Made by a program: the position numbers and the translations under genes
Source of the DNA: Parvularcula bermudensis HTCC2503
GTDB taxonomy: Bacteria; Pseudomonadota; Alphaproteobacteria; Caulobacterales; Parvularculaceae
Assembly (NCBI RefSeq): GCF_000152825.2
Contig: NC_014414.1
Coordinates: 372,001-436,000 of the forward strand
Direction of reading: 5' to 3'
Length of the DNA: 64,000 nucleotides
Notes under the pieces: model-generated
Told to the model about the DNA's origin: nothing
The model's input: only the letters and a program-made list of their open reading frames with translations
The model's database searches: none
Shown here: positions 1 through 8,428 of the stretch, piece after piece
Position numbering within the stretch: position 1 is the first letter of the stretch
Layout: every line of letters begins with the position of its first letter

Positions 1-180
1 GCGATTGTGACCTTCAGCACAGATGACACCGTCCTGGCCGTGGCCCGCGATATCGACCGACCGGGCCTTGACCTCACTGAGCCGGGGGCCGGCATATGGT
101 CCACCGCTGACCGGTTCTTCCGGCGTCTCGCCGACAAAACGGCGGCACTGCTCTACAGCCCCGCCCCTGCTGGCGCCTAA
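1..180 (+). CDS. C-terminal end of an unrecognised protein (cut by window edge)
   Basis: Frame 1 is open from the first base to a TAA at 178-180 and gives 59 residues ending in LLYSPAPAGA. Third codon positions are mostly G or C, as in the neighbouring genes, so this is probably the real tail of a gene that starts to the left. There is no membrane segment or motif I recognise, and I do not assign a function. The next gene, the MscS channel, begins about 150 bases downstream on the same strand. That gap shows no clear terminator. Confidence 0.5.
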   Translation, partial: AIVTFSTDDTVLAVARDIDRPGLDLTEPGAGIWSTADRFFRRLADKTAALLYSPAPAGA

Positions 181-333
181 CGAGCGCGGCTGAGCGGGCA
201 TCGGCCGCTTTGGGGTCTTCTCGTCGACGGACCAACACGGCATGGCGCGACCTCCCCCTTTCATGACGCATAGCCACGGGCAGGAAAGTCTGGAAAGCTC
301 TTCGACCGAGCGGAGGACGGAGAGCCATTTTCG

Positions 334-1638
334 ATGGAGGATATGCAGACATGGAGCGCCGAGATCTGGCAGCGTCTCCTTGAGGGCCTGACCCAAGAGC
401 ACGTCTATATTCAAATCGGTCTTGTCCTCGCGGCCTGGCTTATCGGCTGGGTCATCGCCGCCCTGGTCATGCGTCGGGTCAAAGTACCGCAAACGGTCCA
501 GGCCCCCCTCAACCTTGGAAATATCGCCGGTTCCCTCGAAAAGCTGCGGGAGCTGATCCCGCCCTTTCTGATCACTTTCAGCCTCGCCATTGCCGAGCGG
601 ATAAGTGAGGAATTGGGAACGGGGCTGGGGCTCCTTCATATCGCCCTTGGGATCAGCGTTGTCATCCTGATCCGGAGTTTCGTTCACCGGTTCATCGCCA
701 ATGCGTTCATCCTTGCCCTGGTAAACTATGTCGCGGTGCCGGCAGCCATCCTTCAGGTCTTAGGCGTCCTCGACGATGTCGTGGCGTTCTTGGAAAGCGT
801 CGCCATCCAGTTGGGCAATATCAAACTGACGGCCTATGCCATCGTCCGTACAGTCATCTTCGGATCGATCCTATTCTATATCGGCAGGATCTCGAATTCG
901 ACCGGCAAGCGCGTCATTCGCTCGCGGCAGGAGCTTGACGCGCGGACACGGGAACTCGCCACGAAACTGTTCGAGATCCTGCTCTTCGTGGTCATCTCCC
1001 TTCTCCTTCTCCAAATTATCGGCATCAATCTCACGACACTGGCGGTATTCGGCGGGGCGATCGGCGTGGGACTGGGCTTTGGTCTGCAATCGATCGCCTC
1101 GAACTTCATTTCAGGGATCATCATCCTTCTCGACAAGTCCATAACGATCGGTGACTTCATCGAGCTGGAGGACGGGCGATCCGGCACGCTGAAAGATCTC
1201 AGTATGCGGTCGGCTATGCTGGAGACCTATGATGGGAAAGTCATCATGGTGCCGAATGAGACTTTCATCTCCTCAAGCTTTGTCAATTGGACCCATCACG
1301 ACACCAAGCAGCGATACGATATCCGCTTCTCCGTCGCCTACGACACCGATATTGAGGCGATGATCGATATTGTTCGAGAAGTGGTGCAGAGCCATCCTCA
1401 GGTCATCTCCGGCGAAAACGCATCGAAGGCGGAGCAACCGGATGCGGAGATCGAGTCGTTCGGCGATAATGGGATCGATATCCTCGTGGAATTCTGGATG
1501 GAGGGCGTCGATGACGGCCCGAACCGTGTCGGCGCCGATTTGAACCTGATGATCTGGACAGCCCTTAAGCAAAACGGGATCGTCATTCCCTTCCCGCAGC
1601 GGGAGGTCAGGATGTTGGGCGACGCCCAGAAAAACTGA
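334..1638 (+). CDS. MscS-family small-conductance mechanosensitive channel
   Basis: A 434-residue inner-membrane channel of the MscS family, which opens under membrane tension to release solutes on osmotic downshock. The first half has several hydrophobic helices (near residues 25-45, 80-150 and 165-185). These are followed by the hallmark pore helix and beta domain: a Gly/Ala-rich stretch (VFGGAIGVGLGFGLQ, near residues 230-245), then SNFISGIIILLDK and the beta-barrel segment with the VPNETF motif near 310. The C-terminal alpha/beta domain ends in the typical FPQREV. It is longer than E. coli MscS (286 aa) because of extra N-terminal helices. A GGAG element precedes the ATG at 334, and a second ATG lies three codons later. 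Which solute or condition it serves cannot be read from sequence. Confidence 0.9.
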   Translation: MEDMQTWSAEIWQRLLEGLTQEHVYIQIGLVLAAWLIGWVIAALVMRRVKVPQTVQAPLNLGNIAGSLEKLRELIPPFLITFSLAIAERISEELGTGLGLLHIALGISVVILIRSFVHRFIANAFILALVNYVAVPAAILQVLGVLDDVVAFLESVAIQLGNIKLTAYAIVRTVIFGSILFYIGRISNSTGKRVIRSRQELDARTRELATKLFEILLFVVISLLLLQIIGINLTTLAVFGGAIGVGLGFGLQSIASNFISGIIILLDKSITIGDFIELEDGRSGTLKDLSMRSAMLETYDGKVIMVPNETFISSSFVNWTHHDTKQRYDIRFSVAYDTDIEAMIDIVREVVQSHPQVISGENASKAEQPDAEIESFGDNGIDILVEFWMEGVDDGPNRVGADLNLMIWTALKQNGIVIPFPQREVRMLGDAQKN

Positions 1639-1654
1639 CCCGCCGGATATCCGT

Positions 1655-2281
1655 CTACGGAATCCCGATCAACTTATGGGTCTGAAGCGACAGGCGCCAG
1701 AGGGGATTGGCGCGGCAATAATCGACCGTCGTGGCGATCGCGATCGACTGATAGGGCCCATCCATCGGCTGCAGGAAAAAATGGTCGAAGGCGAGACCGC
1801 TAAACTGGTCGGGAGGGGCATCGGATTGCGGAAAGACAAGTTTCAGCTCGTCCCCTTCCGTCTGAACCAGTTCCGCCGTGCTCTTGGGACTGACGCAAAT
1901 CCAGTCGAGCCCGGCGGGAGCGGCGATCGTCCCATTGGTCTCGACCCCAATCTCAAAGCCCTCATCGTGCAGCGCGTCAATCAGGGGAGAATCAAGCTGC
2001 AAGAGAGGCTCGCCCCCGGTGGCCACGACATAAGGGCTGCCGCCACCGGGCCAGAAGGAAGCGACATGGGCCGCAAGCTCTTCGGCAACGAAACGGCCGC
2101 CCCCCGGCCCATCAGTGCCGACAAAATCGGTGTCGCAAAAACGGCAGATGGCCTCCTCGCGGTCAATTTCCCGCCCCGACCATAAATTGCAGCCGGCAAA
2201 CCGGAGAAAAACCGCGGCGCGCCCCGCCTGCGCCCCCTCCCCCTGAAGGGTGTAATAGCACTCTTTGATCGCGTAGCTCAT
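1655..2281 (-). CDS. queE: 7-carboxy-7-deazaguanine synthase (radical SAM)
   Basis: QueE converts 6-carboxytetrahydropterin to 7-carboxy-7-deazaguanine in queuosine and preQ0 synthesis. The protein (208 aa from the chosen start) opens with the substrate-binding YTLQGEG motif and carries the family-specific CX14CX2C cluster motif (Cys31, Cys46, Cys49) instead of the usual CX3CX2C. It also has CDTDFVGT and the SAM-binding TGGEP. I chose the ATG at 2281 because it overlaps the queC stop by four bases (ATGA) and matches family length. An upstream ATG in frame would add eight residues inside queC. It is co-transcribed with queC. The queD and queF genes are not in the window. Confidence 0.95.
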   Translation of the reverse strand: MSYAIKECYYTLQGEGAQAGRAAVFLRFAGCNLWSGREIDREEAICRFCDTDFVGTDGPGGGRFVAEELAAHVASFWPGGGSPYVVATGGEPLLQLDSPLIDALHDEGFEIGVETNGTIAAPAGLDWICVSPKSTAELVQTEGDELKLVFPQSDAPPDQFSGLAFDHFFLQPMDGPYQSIAIATTVDYCRANPLWRLSLQTHKLIGIP

Positions 2282-3009
2282 CGGCTCTCCTGCCATGTCG
2301 CCCATCCTCGCGCCCGCTCATGGCAGGCCGGACAATCCCCGCAGCCATAGCCCCAAGGGTGGCGATGCTCTCGATCGCCGCGATAACATGTGTGGGTGTC
2401 TTCCACGATCATTGAGACCAAATCGTCCCCCCCCAGCTCCTGGGCAAGGGCCCAGGTCTCGGCCTTTGACCGGAACATGAGAGGGGTCGCCACCGAAAGC
2501 GACGGATCGATCCCTAAGCTCAGCGCATCGGCCTGGGCCTTGATGGTCTCCCATCGACAATCTGGATATCCTGCCGCATCGGTTTGACACATCCCGCCGA
2601 CGACAACACTGAGCCCGCGCCGAAGGGCCAAGGCCCCAGCGAAGACCAAAAACGCCAGATTTCGCCCAGGGACAAAGGTCGTGGGCAAACCATTCGCGGC
2701 CATCTCGATCTCGACCTCAGCCGTCATCGCCGTGTCGCCAATCTCCCCAAAGGCGGGCACGGGCAGACGATGATCGGCCCCAAGAGCCCCCCCCTCCGGC
2801 CGATCGGCCCACCAGGCGCGCACCCGCTCCCGCGCATCGAGTTCGACGCGGTGCCGTTGGCCGTAGTCAAACCCTAAGGTCTCGACAACGCGATAGCGTC
2901 CGAGGGCCCAGGCAAGGCATGTCGCACTATCCTGTCCCCCCGACAAAAGGACGAGGGCCCCAGCGTCGACGGGCTTAATGGCGGGGCGATCGGCGTTTTT
3001 TGTCTTCAT
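2278..3009 (-). CDS. queC: 7-cyano-7-deazaguanine (preQ0) synthase
   Basis: QueC uses ATP and ammonia to turn 7-carboxy-7-deazaguanine into preQ0, the step after QueE. The PP-loop SGGQDS is at residues 23-28. The C-terminal zinc site is complete, with Cys208, Cys223, Cys226 and Cys229 in the [10 protein letters not shown] context. The length of 243 aa is usual. The gene overlaps queE by four bases, so the pair forms a translationally coupled unit. The 236-base leader upstream contains a strong hairpin (3123-3151). I could not fit that leader to a preQ1 riboswitch by eye. Confidence 0.95.
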   Translation of the reverse strand: MKTKNADRPAIKPVDAGALVLLSGGQDSATCLAWALGRYRVVETLGFDYGQRHRVELDARERVRAWWADRPEGGALGADHRLPVPAFGEIGDTAMTAEVEIEMAANGLPTTFVPGRNLAFLVFAGALALRRGLSVVVGGMCQTDAAGYPDCRWETIKAQADALSLGIDPSLSVATPLMFRSKAETWALAQELGGDDLVSMIVEDTHTCYRGDREHRHPWGYGCGDCPACHERARGWATWQESR

Positions 3010-3122
3010 AAGCGCGTAGGAATTTCTATCTATGATTGCATTGCCGAGCGTCGCTCTCCCGCCCAGGACCCTAGAGTTTCCAATGGTCCACTGCGTTCGG
3101 CAAGCGATGTGTCAGCGTCGCC

Positions 3123-3151
3123 GTGCCCCGCCACTGCCCCTGGCGGGGCAC
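3123..3151 (-). other. Perfect 11-bp GC-rich hairpin between the ZIP gene and queC
   Basis: GTGCCCCGCCA (3123-3133) and its exact complement (3141-3151) enclose a 7-base loop. The hairpin lies about 95 bases past the stop of the ZIP gene and 113 bases before the queC start. There is no T-run on either side, so it is not a standard Rho-independent terminator. It could be a processing or Rho-associated element, or part of the queC leader. Confidence 0.55.
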
Positions 3152-3245
3152 ATGACGCGGCGGGAGGCAGACTATCCCTCAAATCCCATCTCTTTCGGTA
3201 GCGTCCCCCCTGCCCCGCCAATCTTCCGACAGAGAGGTCGACTCC

Positions 3246-4049
3246 TTAGGGCGCCATTGGGTGGTGATGGTCTTCGTCGACCCCTTCCCCCTGATGATCA
3301 TGGTCTGGATCGGAGAGGTGGCTGTGATCGGGGTGAACAAAGATCGCCAGAACGACGGCAAGGCCGATCCCCAAGAGATAACTGAGCAACAGGCGCCACC
3401 TTACCCCCTCCACCAGATGCCCTGGAAGATGGGTGGCCCCGACATAGAGAAGCGCGCCCGCGGCAATGGCGAGCAATTGGGCAAAGGCATTGGGGCTGAT
3501 GGCATTGAGCAGGGGTTGGGACAACAGGGCCCCCATTGGCGTCGTGAGCGCCGCCCCGATAAAGGTGGCGATGAACGCTGTACGCGTCGAGATGCCTGCG
3601 ACCTTGAGCAGGGAGAATAAGATCACCGCTTCGGCAAATTCATGGGTGATCAAGCCAAGGGACGCGATCGTGCCGAGGATGACATCATGGTCGAACAGAA
3701 CGCCGTACTCGAACCCATCGATAAAGGAATGAAAACTGACGGCGATCAGGGGCGCCGCCACCGCCCCCTGACTCTGGCGCAATAAGGCATTGAGGCTGAA
3801 CAGGAACAAATAGCCGAGGAGCGCGAAATAAGGGGCGCTGGGCGTACGCTCGATGGCTTCGGGCAGTAGCAATAGCGCGCTGGTGACCAGGACGCCCGCG
3901 GCGAAACCGGCAAAATAATTGCGGTTGCGGTCGGCCCATCCCCCCGAAACGCTGACCACGGCGAGGCCCAGGGTCGCCACGAGCGCGGCGGCCAGACTGG
4001 CCCACACGGCAGGGGCGATCGTTGGCAGAACTATTCCCATGATCCCCAT
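3246..4049 (-). CDS. ZIP-family divalent metal transporter
   Basis: A 267-residue membrane protein with eight predicted helices. The two metal-site helices are clear: HSFID (His107-Asp111) in helix IV and HEFAE (His136-Glu140) in helix V, the ZIP signature. The last 28 residues form a cytosolic, His/Asp-rich tail (HPDHSH and DEDHHHP clusters), which probably binds metal. Family members usually import zinc or other divalent ions, and the substrate here is not decided by sequence. The gene is divergent from a gamma-class carbonic anhydrase, itself a metalloenzyme. The terminal His tail is an unusual place for the metal-rich segment, which in many ZIPs is an internal loop. Confidence 0.88.
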   Translation of the reverse strand: MGIMGIVLPTIAPAVWASLAAALVATLGLAVVSVSGGWADRNRNYFAGFAAGVLVTSALLLLPEAIERTPSAPYFALLGYLFLFSLNALLRQSQGAVAAPLIAVSFHSFIDGFEYGVLFDHDVILGTIASLGLITHEFAEAVILFSLLKVAGISTRTAFIATFIGAALTTPMGALLSQPLLNAISPNAFAQLLAIAAGALLYVGATHLPGHLVEGVRWRLLLSYLLGIGLAVVLAIFVHPDHSHLSDPDHDHQGEGVDEDHHHPMAP

Positions 4050-4267
4050 CGCGCCATCGACCCCGATCCCATGCGATCAGATCGGTGATCCCTATCTTTG
4101 TCGTCAAAATGCTTGGCGGCGCCATCCTTGGCGCCGAAGGCGTATTGGGTGCAGTGATATTGTTACAGCCCCCGCTTGTCCAGAAACAAGAACCGCGGCG
4201 TGCCCGGCGGCTGTCTCATCGCCCCACCTATGGTAGACCGATGGCGTTTCACCGAACGGAGAGGTCC
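4050..4267. promoter_or_regulatory. Divergent promoter region, ZIP transporter / carbonic anhydrase
   Basis: This 218-base gap must hold the start signals for two divergent genes. It includes an A+T-rich imperfect dyad, GTGATATTGTTAC, at 4154-4166 (four of six pairs match), which loosely resembles metal-regulator boxes. A good ribosome site (GGAGAGG) precedes the ATG at 4268. No promoter hexamers stand out. Confidence 0.3.
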
Positions 4268-4822
4268 ATGACCGCCGCCTTGATCCTGCCCTTTGAGGGA
4301 AAGTCACCCCAAATCCATGAGACAGCCTTCATCGCCCCCGGCGCGGTTGTCATCGGGGATGTCACGATTGGGCCGGGGGCCTCGGTCTGGTATGGCTGCG
4401 TCCTGCGCGCCGACACCAATCGGATCGAGATCGGGGCGCGCGCCAATGTCCAGGATGGCTCAATCCTCCATGTCGATGCGCCCAGTCAGGGCGGGACCCC
4501 TGTTCTGATCGGGGAGGAGGCCTTGGTCGGTCATCGCTGCCTGTTACATGGCTGCACCATTGAAGAAGGCGGATTTGTCGGCATGGGATCGACCGTGCTG
4601 GACAAGGCCGTCATCGAAGAAGGGGCGTTTTTGGCGGCCGGCGCCTTCCTCGCCCCGGGCAAACGGGTCCCGACGGGCGAGATGTGGGGGGGCCTGCCTG
4701 CGCGCAAACTCCGCGACCTCAAAGGTCTGGAGGGCAAAGCCGCGCGCATGGGCGCCGCCCATTATGTGGAGGAGGCCAAGGCCCATAGAGCGGCCCTCTC
4801 CGATGCCCGCGAAGACGCTTGA
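4268..4822 (+). CDS. Gamma-class carbonic anhydrase-like hexapeptide-repeat protein
   Basis: A 184-residue left-handed beta-helix protein of the gamma-carbonic anhydrase/YrdA group. Hexapeptide repeats run through most of the length (for example IAPGAVVIGDVTIG). The three metal-ligand histidines are present at His68 (HVD), His89 (VGHR) and His94 (LHGC). The end has the typical MWGGLPARKLRDL region. Relatives bind zinc, cobalt or iron, but many lack measurable anhydrase activity, so activity is inferred only. I start at 4268 because a GGAGAGG lies just upstream and the family begins here. The frame is open farther upstream but without similarity. Confidence 0.88.
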   Translation: MTAALILPFEGKSPQIHETAFIAPGAVVIGDVTIGPGASVWYGCVLRADTNRIEIGARANVQDGSILHVDAPSQGGTPVLIGEEALVGHRCLLHGCTIEEGGFVGMGSTVLDKAVIEEGAFLAAGAFLAPGKRVPTGEMWGGLPARKLRDLKGLEGKAARMGAAHYVEEAKAHRAALSDAREDA

Positions 4823-4858
4823 CCGGCGCCATCACCCTGCCTAGATCCCGCCCCTTCA

Positions 4859-4934
4859 GGGGCCGTAGCTCAGTTGGTAGAGCGCGTCGTTCGCAATGAC
4901 GAGGCCAGCGGTTCGATTCCGCTCGGCTCCACCA
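4859..4934 (+). tRNA. tRNA-Ala, anticodon CGC
   Basis: A 76-base cloverleaf. The acceptor stem is GGGGCCG with CGGCTCC and includes the G3-U70 wobble pair that identifies alanine tRNAs. The D-arm is GCTC...GAGC. The anticodon stem is CGTCG/TGACG with loop TTCGCAA and anticodon CGC (reads GCG). The T-arm has GGTTCGATTCC and the CCA end is encoded at 4932-4934. It sits at the left edge of an A+T-richer island, and such tRNA 3' ends are common integration sites. Confidence 0.97.
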
Positions 4935-5005
4935 TTTGATACTTTTTGTTGCTCATATCTCCTAAGACCCTGAAGGGGACTGCGATTCCGGTGGGTCGAT
5001 ATCCG

Positions 5006-5040
5006 CTGTTCCGGTCCCACAGGACGGGACCGGTAAACAG
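5006..5040. other. Long hairpin downstream of tRNA-Ala
   Basis: CCGGTCCC (5011-5018) pairs with GGGACCGG (5026-5033) around a 7-base loop. The stem extends outward through CTGTT (5006-5010) and AACAG (5036-5040) past a two-base bulge, making 13 pairs. There is no following T-run on either strand, so a terminator role is not supported. Confidence 0.5.
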
Positions 5041-5067
5041 TGACCTCCCTATCGAAACGCGATGCGC

Positions 5068-5099
5068 AAGATGTGCGGCGTACTACGTCGCCGCATCTT
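5068..5099. other. Second hairpin downstream of tRNA-Ala
   Basis: AAGATG (5068-5073) pairs with CATCTT (5094-5099) and, after a two-base bulge, CGGCG pairs with CGCCG, leaving an 8-base loop. It lies 28 bases after the previous hairpin. Two stable stems so close together in a non-coding stretch suggest a structured RNA or a recombination site, but no family is recognised. Confidence 0.45.
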
Positions 5100-5560
5100 G
5101 GCAAGGAGAGCCCGCTGCGCGCTGCCCGTTGCATCCCCTCCGGCCCGGGGAAATGTGGACCGAAGTTTCCAGACGATGAAGTGGAGAACACTGTCTTCGT
5201 CAGGAGGTATCCAATAGCGGACGTTCGATCAATGAATTCATCATCGATCTTAAAGATCGAACTTCAGTTCATCTCAAAATTGCATCCGGCCTTCGGCATG
5301 CGCCCACCTGTACCCGAGACTCTGCATCAAAATGGCTTAAACTAATGGCCCAAGTCAGCTTCTGCGCCTTTGCGGTCCTTGGTCGCGCTTGGGGCTACTC
5401 CTATACGGAAGACGAGATCTGCTCCGCTAGACTTCGAACCACATCCAGCATCGTCAGGCACCGCTAAAGACAGAGGTTCTTACGTTGCCTTCTGGCTCTT
5501 CAACAAACGACCTGATTTCAGAACTCACAATCAGGTCCTGCACGACCCAGAAGACGCCAT

Positions 5561-8377
5561 TCACCGTCGTCGTTCCAACAAGATCTCCAGGTTCTTCCGG
5601 ACCACCCGCGTCGTTGGGTGGTCCTCCCCCAGAACTCGCCGGCAGATCTCCAGCCCCTGCCGATAGAGGGGCGCCGCCTCAACATATCGACCCTGATCAT
5701 CCAGGTTTGAGGCGACGTTGTTGTAGCTGATTGCGGTGGACGGGTGGTCCTCCCCCAGAACCCGCCGGCGGATCTCCAGCGCCCGGCGCAAGAGCGGCTC
5801 TGCCTCCCCGTAACGCCCCTGAGCGTTCAGGTTATAGGCGACGTTGTTGTAGCTGGTTGCGGTGTCCGGGTGGTCCTCCCCCAGAACCCGCCGGCGGATC
5901 TCCAGCCCCTGCCGATAGAGCGGCGCCGCCTCACCATATCGACCCTGAGCGTTCAGGTTTGCGGCGATGTTGTTGTAGCTTGCCGCCGTGTCCGGGTGGT
6001 CCTCCCCCAGAACCCGCCGGCGGATCTCCAGCCCCTGCCGATAGAGGGGCTCCGCCTCACCATATCGACCCTGAGCGTCTAGGTTATAGGCGACGTTGTT
6101 GTAGCTGCTTGCGGTGTCCGGGTGGTCCTCCCCCAGAACCCGCCGGCGGATCTCCAGCCCCTGCCGATAGAGCGGCGCCGCCTCAACATATCGACCCTGA
6201 GCGTTCAGGTTTGAGGCGACGTTGTTGTAGCTGCTTGCGGTGGACGGGTGGTCCTCCCCCAGAACCCGCCGGCGGATCTCCAGCCCCTGCCGATAGAGCG
6301 GCGCCGCCTCACCATATCGACCCTGATCATCCAGGTTTGAGGCGACATTGTTATAGCTTGCCGCCGTGTCCGGGTGGTCCTCCCCCAGAACCCGCCGGCG
6401 GATCTCCAGCCCCTGCTGAAAGAGCGGCGCCGCCTCAACATATCGACCCTGAGCGTTCAGGTTATAGGCGACGTTGTTGTAGCTACTTGCGGTGTCCGGG
6501 TGGTCCTCCCCCAGAACCCGCTGGAAGATCTCCAGCCCCTGCCGATAGAGCGGCGCCGCCTCAACATATCGACCCTGAGCGTTCAGGTTATAGGCGACGT
6601 TGTTGTAGCTACTTGCGGTGTCCGGGTGGTCCTCCCCCAGAACCCGCTGGAAGATCTCCAGCCCCTGCCGTAAGAGCGGCGCCGCCTCACCATATCGACC
6701 CTGAGCGTTCAGGTTATAGGCGATGTTGTTGTAGCTGGTTGCGGTGTCCGGGTGGTCCTCCCCGAACTCGGCTAAAGTAATTTCTAATGCGCGGCGCCAC
6801 AATCCTTCAAGCTCGGACGATTTCGCTGCCGCTTGGAGCACCTGCACAGCATTGGTAAGCCAGTCTACGTACCCCGATGCGCCATGTCGCTCGCGAATCT
6901 CAGCTGCGATTGCAATACTTGAGATGACATCGGCGTCGACCTCTTCAGGATGATCGACGTTCGCTCGCGCCAAAAAATGCTCTATGAGCCGCGTGCCACC
7001 TTCATTTCTCCGCACTTCATCCATTCGCAGGCGGAATACTTCAGCGATCTTTCGATGCAGAACGAACTTTTCGGGACCCGTCGCTTTGTCATCCGGCTTC
7101 ACGATCGAAAGACTGGTAATAAGGTCTAGTCCCCCGCCGGGGAGTTGGAGCTGAAACTCGCTGCTGATAAAGTCCAACGTTTCGCCGTCAAATCGCCCGG
7201 CGAGCGCGAGGTAATCCACTGCATCCCGCAGATGCAGATTTTCTTCGAAACGCCGCGAGATCTTGTTGACGAGATCGTCCAGCTTCCCCTCAAGCCCGGT
7301 GGGAGCCAAGAAGAAATCTTGTGGAGTTGGTGTGATACCTTTTTCGCCGAAGGCATTGTAAAGGTCTAAGCAAAGATCAAGCACCAGCGGGTAGCAGCGG
7401 TGACCATCCTCTTCCTCCGACATGCTACTGTCGAGCATTGAGCGGCGGACGGCTTCGTCATCAATAGCAGCTTGTATGAGCCATTCTTCCCCATAGCGAC
7501 GCTCCAACCCATCAAGCTCGAAATGATCCTCATCGCCAATATGCAGGAAACGGTTAGACTTCCAGGGCAGTTTGCTGCGGGCAAAGAATGTCGCTGCCAG
7601 TCGATCTGCGCTCTCACAGAAGCGTCGGAGCGCGCGGTCGACAGGGTGCTGGCCTCGCATGCCGACGGCGGGGAATGCCCACTCATATTCGTCGAGTAAC
7701 AAGACAAGTTTCTTTCGATCATCATCTTGCAGAGCAACCGAGAGTTCCTTTGCCAGGACGGAGATCAGAGCATCGATCAATTCGGCGTCATTGCGCGCCT
7801 TGCCCCGATCGATGAAATCGGAAACATAAGGCTTCGCACGTACCAACCACGCGCGTTTGGTCGTATCGATCGACCATTTTGCGATTTGAGCGAGGAAGCT
7901 GCCCATGAAGGGAATCTTCTGAATTTCCGATCCAACAATGGCGGCACCAATCTCGATGGAGTCACTCGCTCCTTCCCCAAAAGCACAATGCGCTTTGCTA
8001 AGCCAAGCATTCTTAAGCGTTTTGGGCGGTTCCTCCGGGCGAACCCGCTCCCACACGTAGGCCAACGCCAAATCAAACCCCGGCACAGTGATACCTTGTT
8101 CGGCGTACGCGTTCCGGATTTTGATCAGTAGCAAGATTGGATCAAGGATAAGGTTTGAGCTGCGGTCAAAATTCACTCTTGCACAGTACAGTTGGGCGTC
8201 ATGGAGAGTCCAATCGCCGCCGCGGGTCATGCTCTCGATTTTATCGCAGAGGGCCGTTTTCCCTTGTCCTCCCTCTCCGTGAAAAACGGAGATCGTCGCA
8301 CCCTGATTTGGGATATTTCTAAGCCGCTCGCGAAACCACGCTTTCGCCTCTCCCCGATTAACAAAGATCTCCGACAT
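5561..8377 (-). CDS. STAND-type P-loop NTPase with C-terminal TPR (kinesin light chain-like) repeats
   Basis: A 938-residue predicted cytosolic protein. The N-terminal half is a P-loop NTPase: Walker A GEGGQGKT at residues 34-41 and a Walker B LVLLLDE at about 224-230. A helical region without recognisable motifs follows to about residue 525. From 526 to the end there are nine 42-residue TPR units and a partial tenth, with the HPDTA...YNNVA...QGRY pattern of TPR_10/TPR_12 repeats. This NTPase-plus-repeat layout is that of STAND signalling ATPases, in which the repeats sense a ligand and the NTPase oligomerises. No effector domain is visible at either end. The start at 8377 follows a GGGGGC element. 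Codon use in the NTPase part is A/T-richer than in the neighbours. A defence role is possible, but it is inference from architecture and location beside a tRNA and a recombinase remnant. Confidence 0.85.
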   Translation of the reverse strand: MSEIFVNRGEAKAWFRERLRNIPNQGATISVFHGEGGQGKTALCDKIESMTRGGDWTLHDAQLYCARVNFDRSSNLILDPILLLIKIRNAYAEQGITVPGFDLALAYVWERVRPEEPPKTLKNAWLSKAHCAFGEGASDSIEIGAAIVGSEIQKIPFMGSFLAQIAKWSIDTTKRAWLVRAKPYVSDFIDRGKARNDAELIDALISVLAKELSVALQDDDRKKLVLLLDEYEWAFPAVGMRGQHPVDRALRRFCESADRLAATFFARSKLPWKSNRFLHIGDEDHFELDGLERRYGEEWLIQAAIDDEAVRRSMLDSSMSEEEDGHRCYPLVLDLCLDLYNAFGEKGITPTPQDFFLAPTGLEGKLDDLVNKISRRFEENLHLRDAVDYLALAGRFDGETLDFISSEFQLQLPGGGLDLITSLSIVKPDDKATGPEKFVLHRKIAEVFRLRMDEVRRNEGGTRLIEHFLARANVDHPEEVDADVISSIAIAAEIRERHGASGYVDWLTNAVQVLQAAAKSSELEGLWRRALEITLAEFGEDHPDTATSYNNIAYNLNAQGRYGEAAPLLRQGLEIFQRVLGEDHPDTASSYNNVAYNLNAQGRYVEAAPLYRQGLEIFQRVLGEDHPDTASSYNNVAYNLNAQGRYVEAAPLFQQGLEIRRRVLGEDHPDTAASYNNVASNLDDQGRYGEAAPLYRQGLEIRRRVLGEDHPSTASSYNNVASNLNAQGRYVEAAPLYRQGLEIRRRVLGEDHPDTASSYNNVAYNLDAQGRYGEAEPLYRQGLEIRRRVLGEDHPDTAASYNNIAANLNAQGRYGEAAPLYRQGLEIRRRVLGEDHPDTATSYNNVAYNLNAQGRYGEAEPLLRRALEIRRRVLGEDHPSTAISYNNVASNLDDQGRYVEAAPLYRQGLEICRRVLGEDHPTTRVVRKNLEILLERRR
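5564..6802 (-). repeat. Tandem 126-bp array encoding TPR units (9 full plus a partial)
   Basis: Units of 126 bases are repeated head to tail with no spacers, and each encodes 42 residues. Neighbouring copies differ at only a few bases. For example, the blocks with the LEIFQRV variant (about 6480-6731) are nearly the same over their whole length, while the outer first and last units are the most diverged. The pattern points to recent expansion by unequal recombination or slippage within the gene. Confidence 0.95.
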
Positions 8378-8428
8378 CTTGCCCCCGACGTTGTGTCCGA
8401 GGATGCATACCAGTCGTGGGCTGGATCG

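Larger units (their letters stand above)
4935..5560. other. Gene-free region between tRNA-Ala and the STAND-TPR gene
   Basis: This stretch of 626 bases has no convincing coding region on either strand. The short open frames present either run antisense through the tRNA or lack a ribosome site. Base composition is lower in G+C than the core genes. It contains two strong hairpins near its left end, listed separately. The rest, 5100-5560, shows nothing I can name. I saw no second copy of the tRNA 3' end in this gap. Confidence 0.5.

Noticed and set aside
4856-5191. Open frame on the minus strand ending in a tRNA-like protein sequence
   Set aside because: Its C-terminal part is the reverse complement of tRNA-Ala, a well-known source of false proteins.
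5731-6780. Long proline-rich open frame (349 codons) on the plus strand inside the TPR gene
   Set aside because: It is the antisense reading of the 126-bp repeats. One open repeat unit copied nine times gives a long frame by itself. It has no ribosome site and no known domain, whereas the minus-strand TPR reading is clear.
5564-6802. Possible CRISPR-like repeat array
   Set aside because: The repeats are 126 bp, directly adjacent, without spacers, and encode TPR units.
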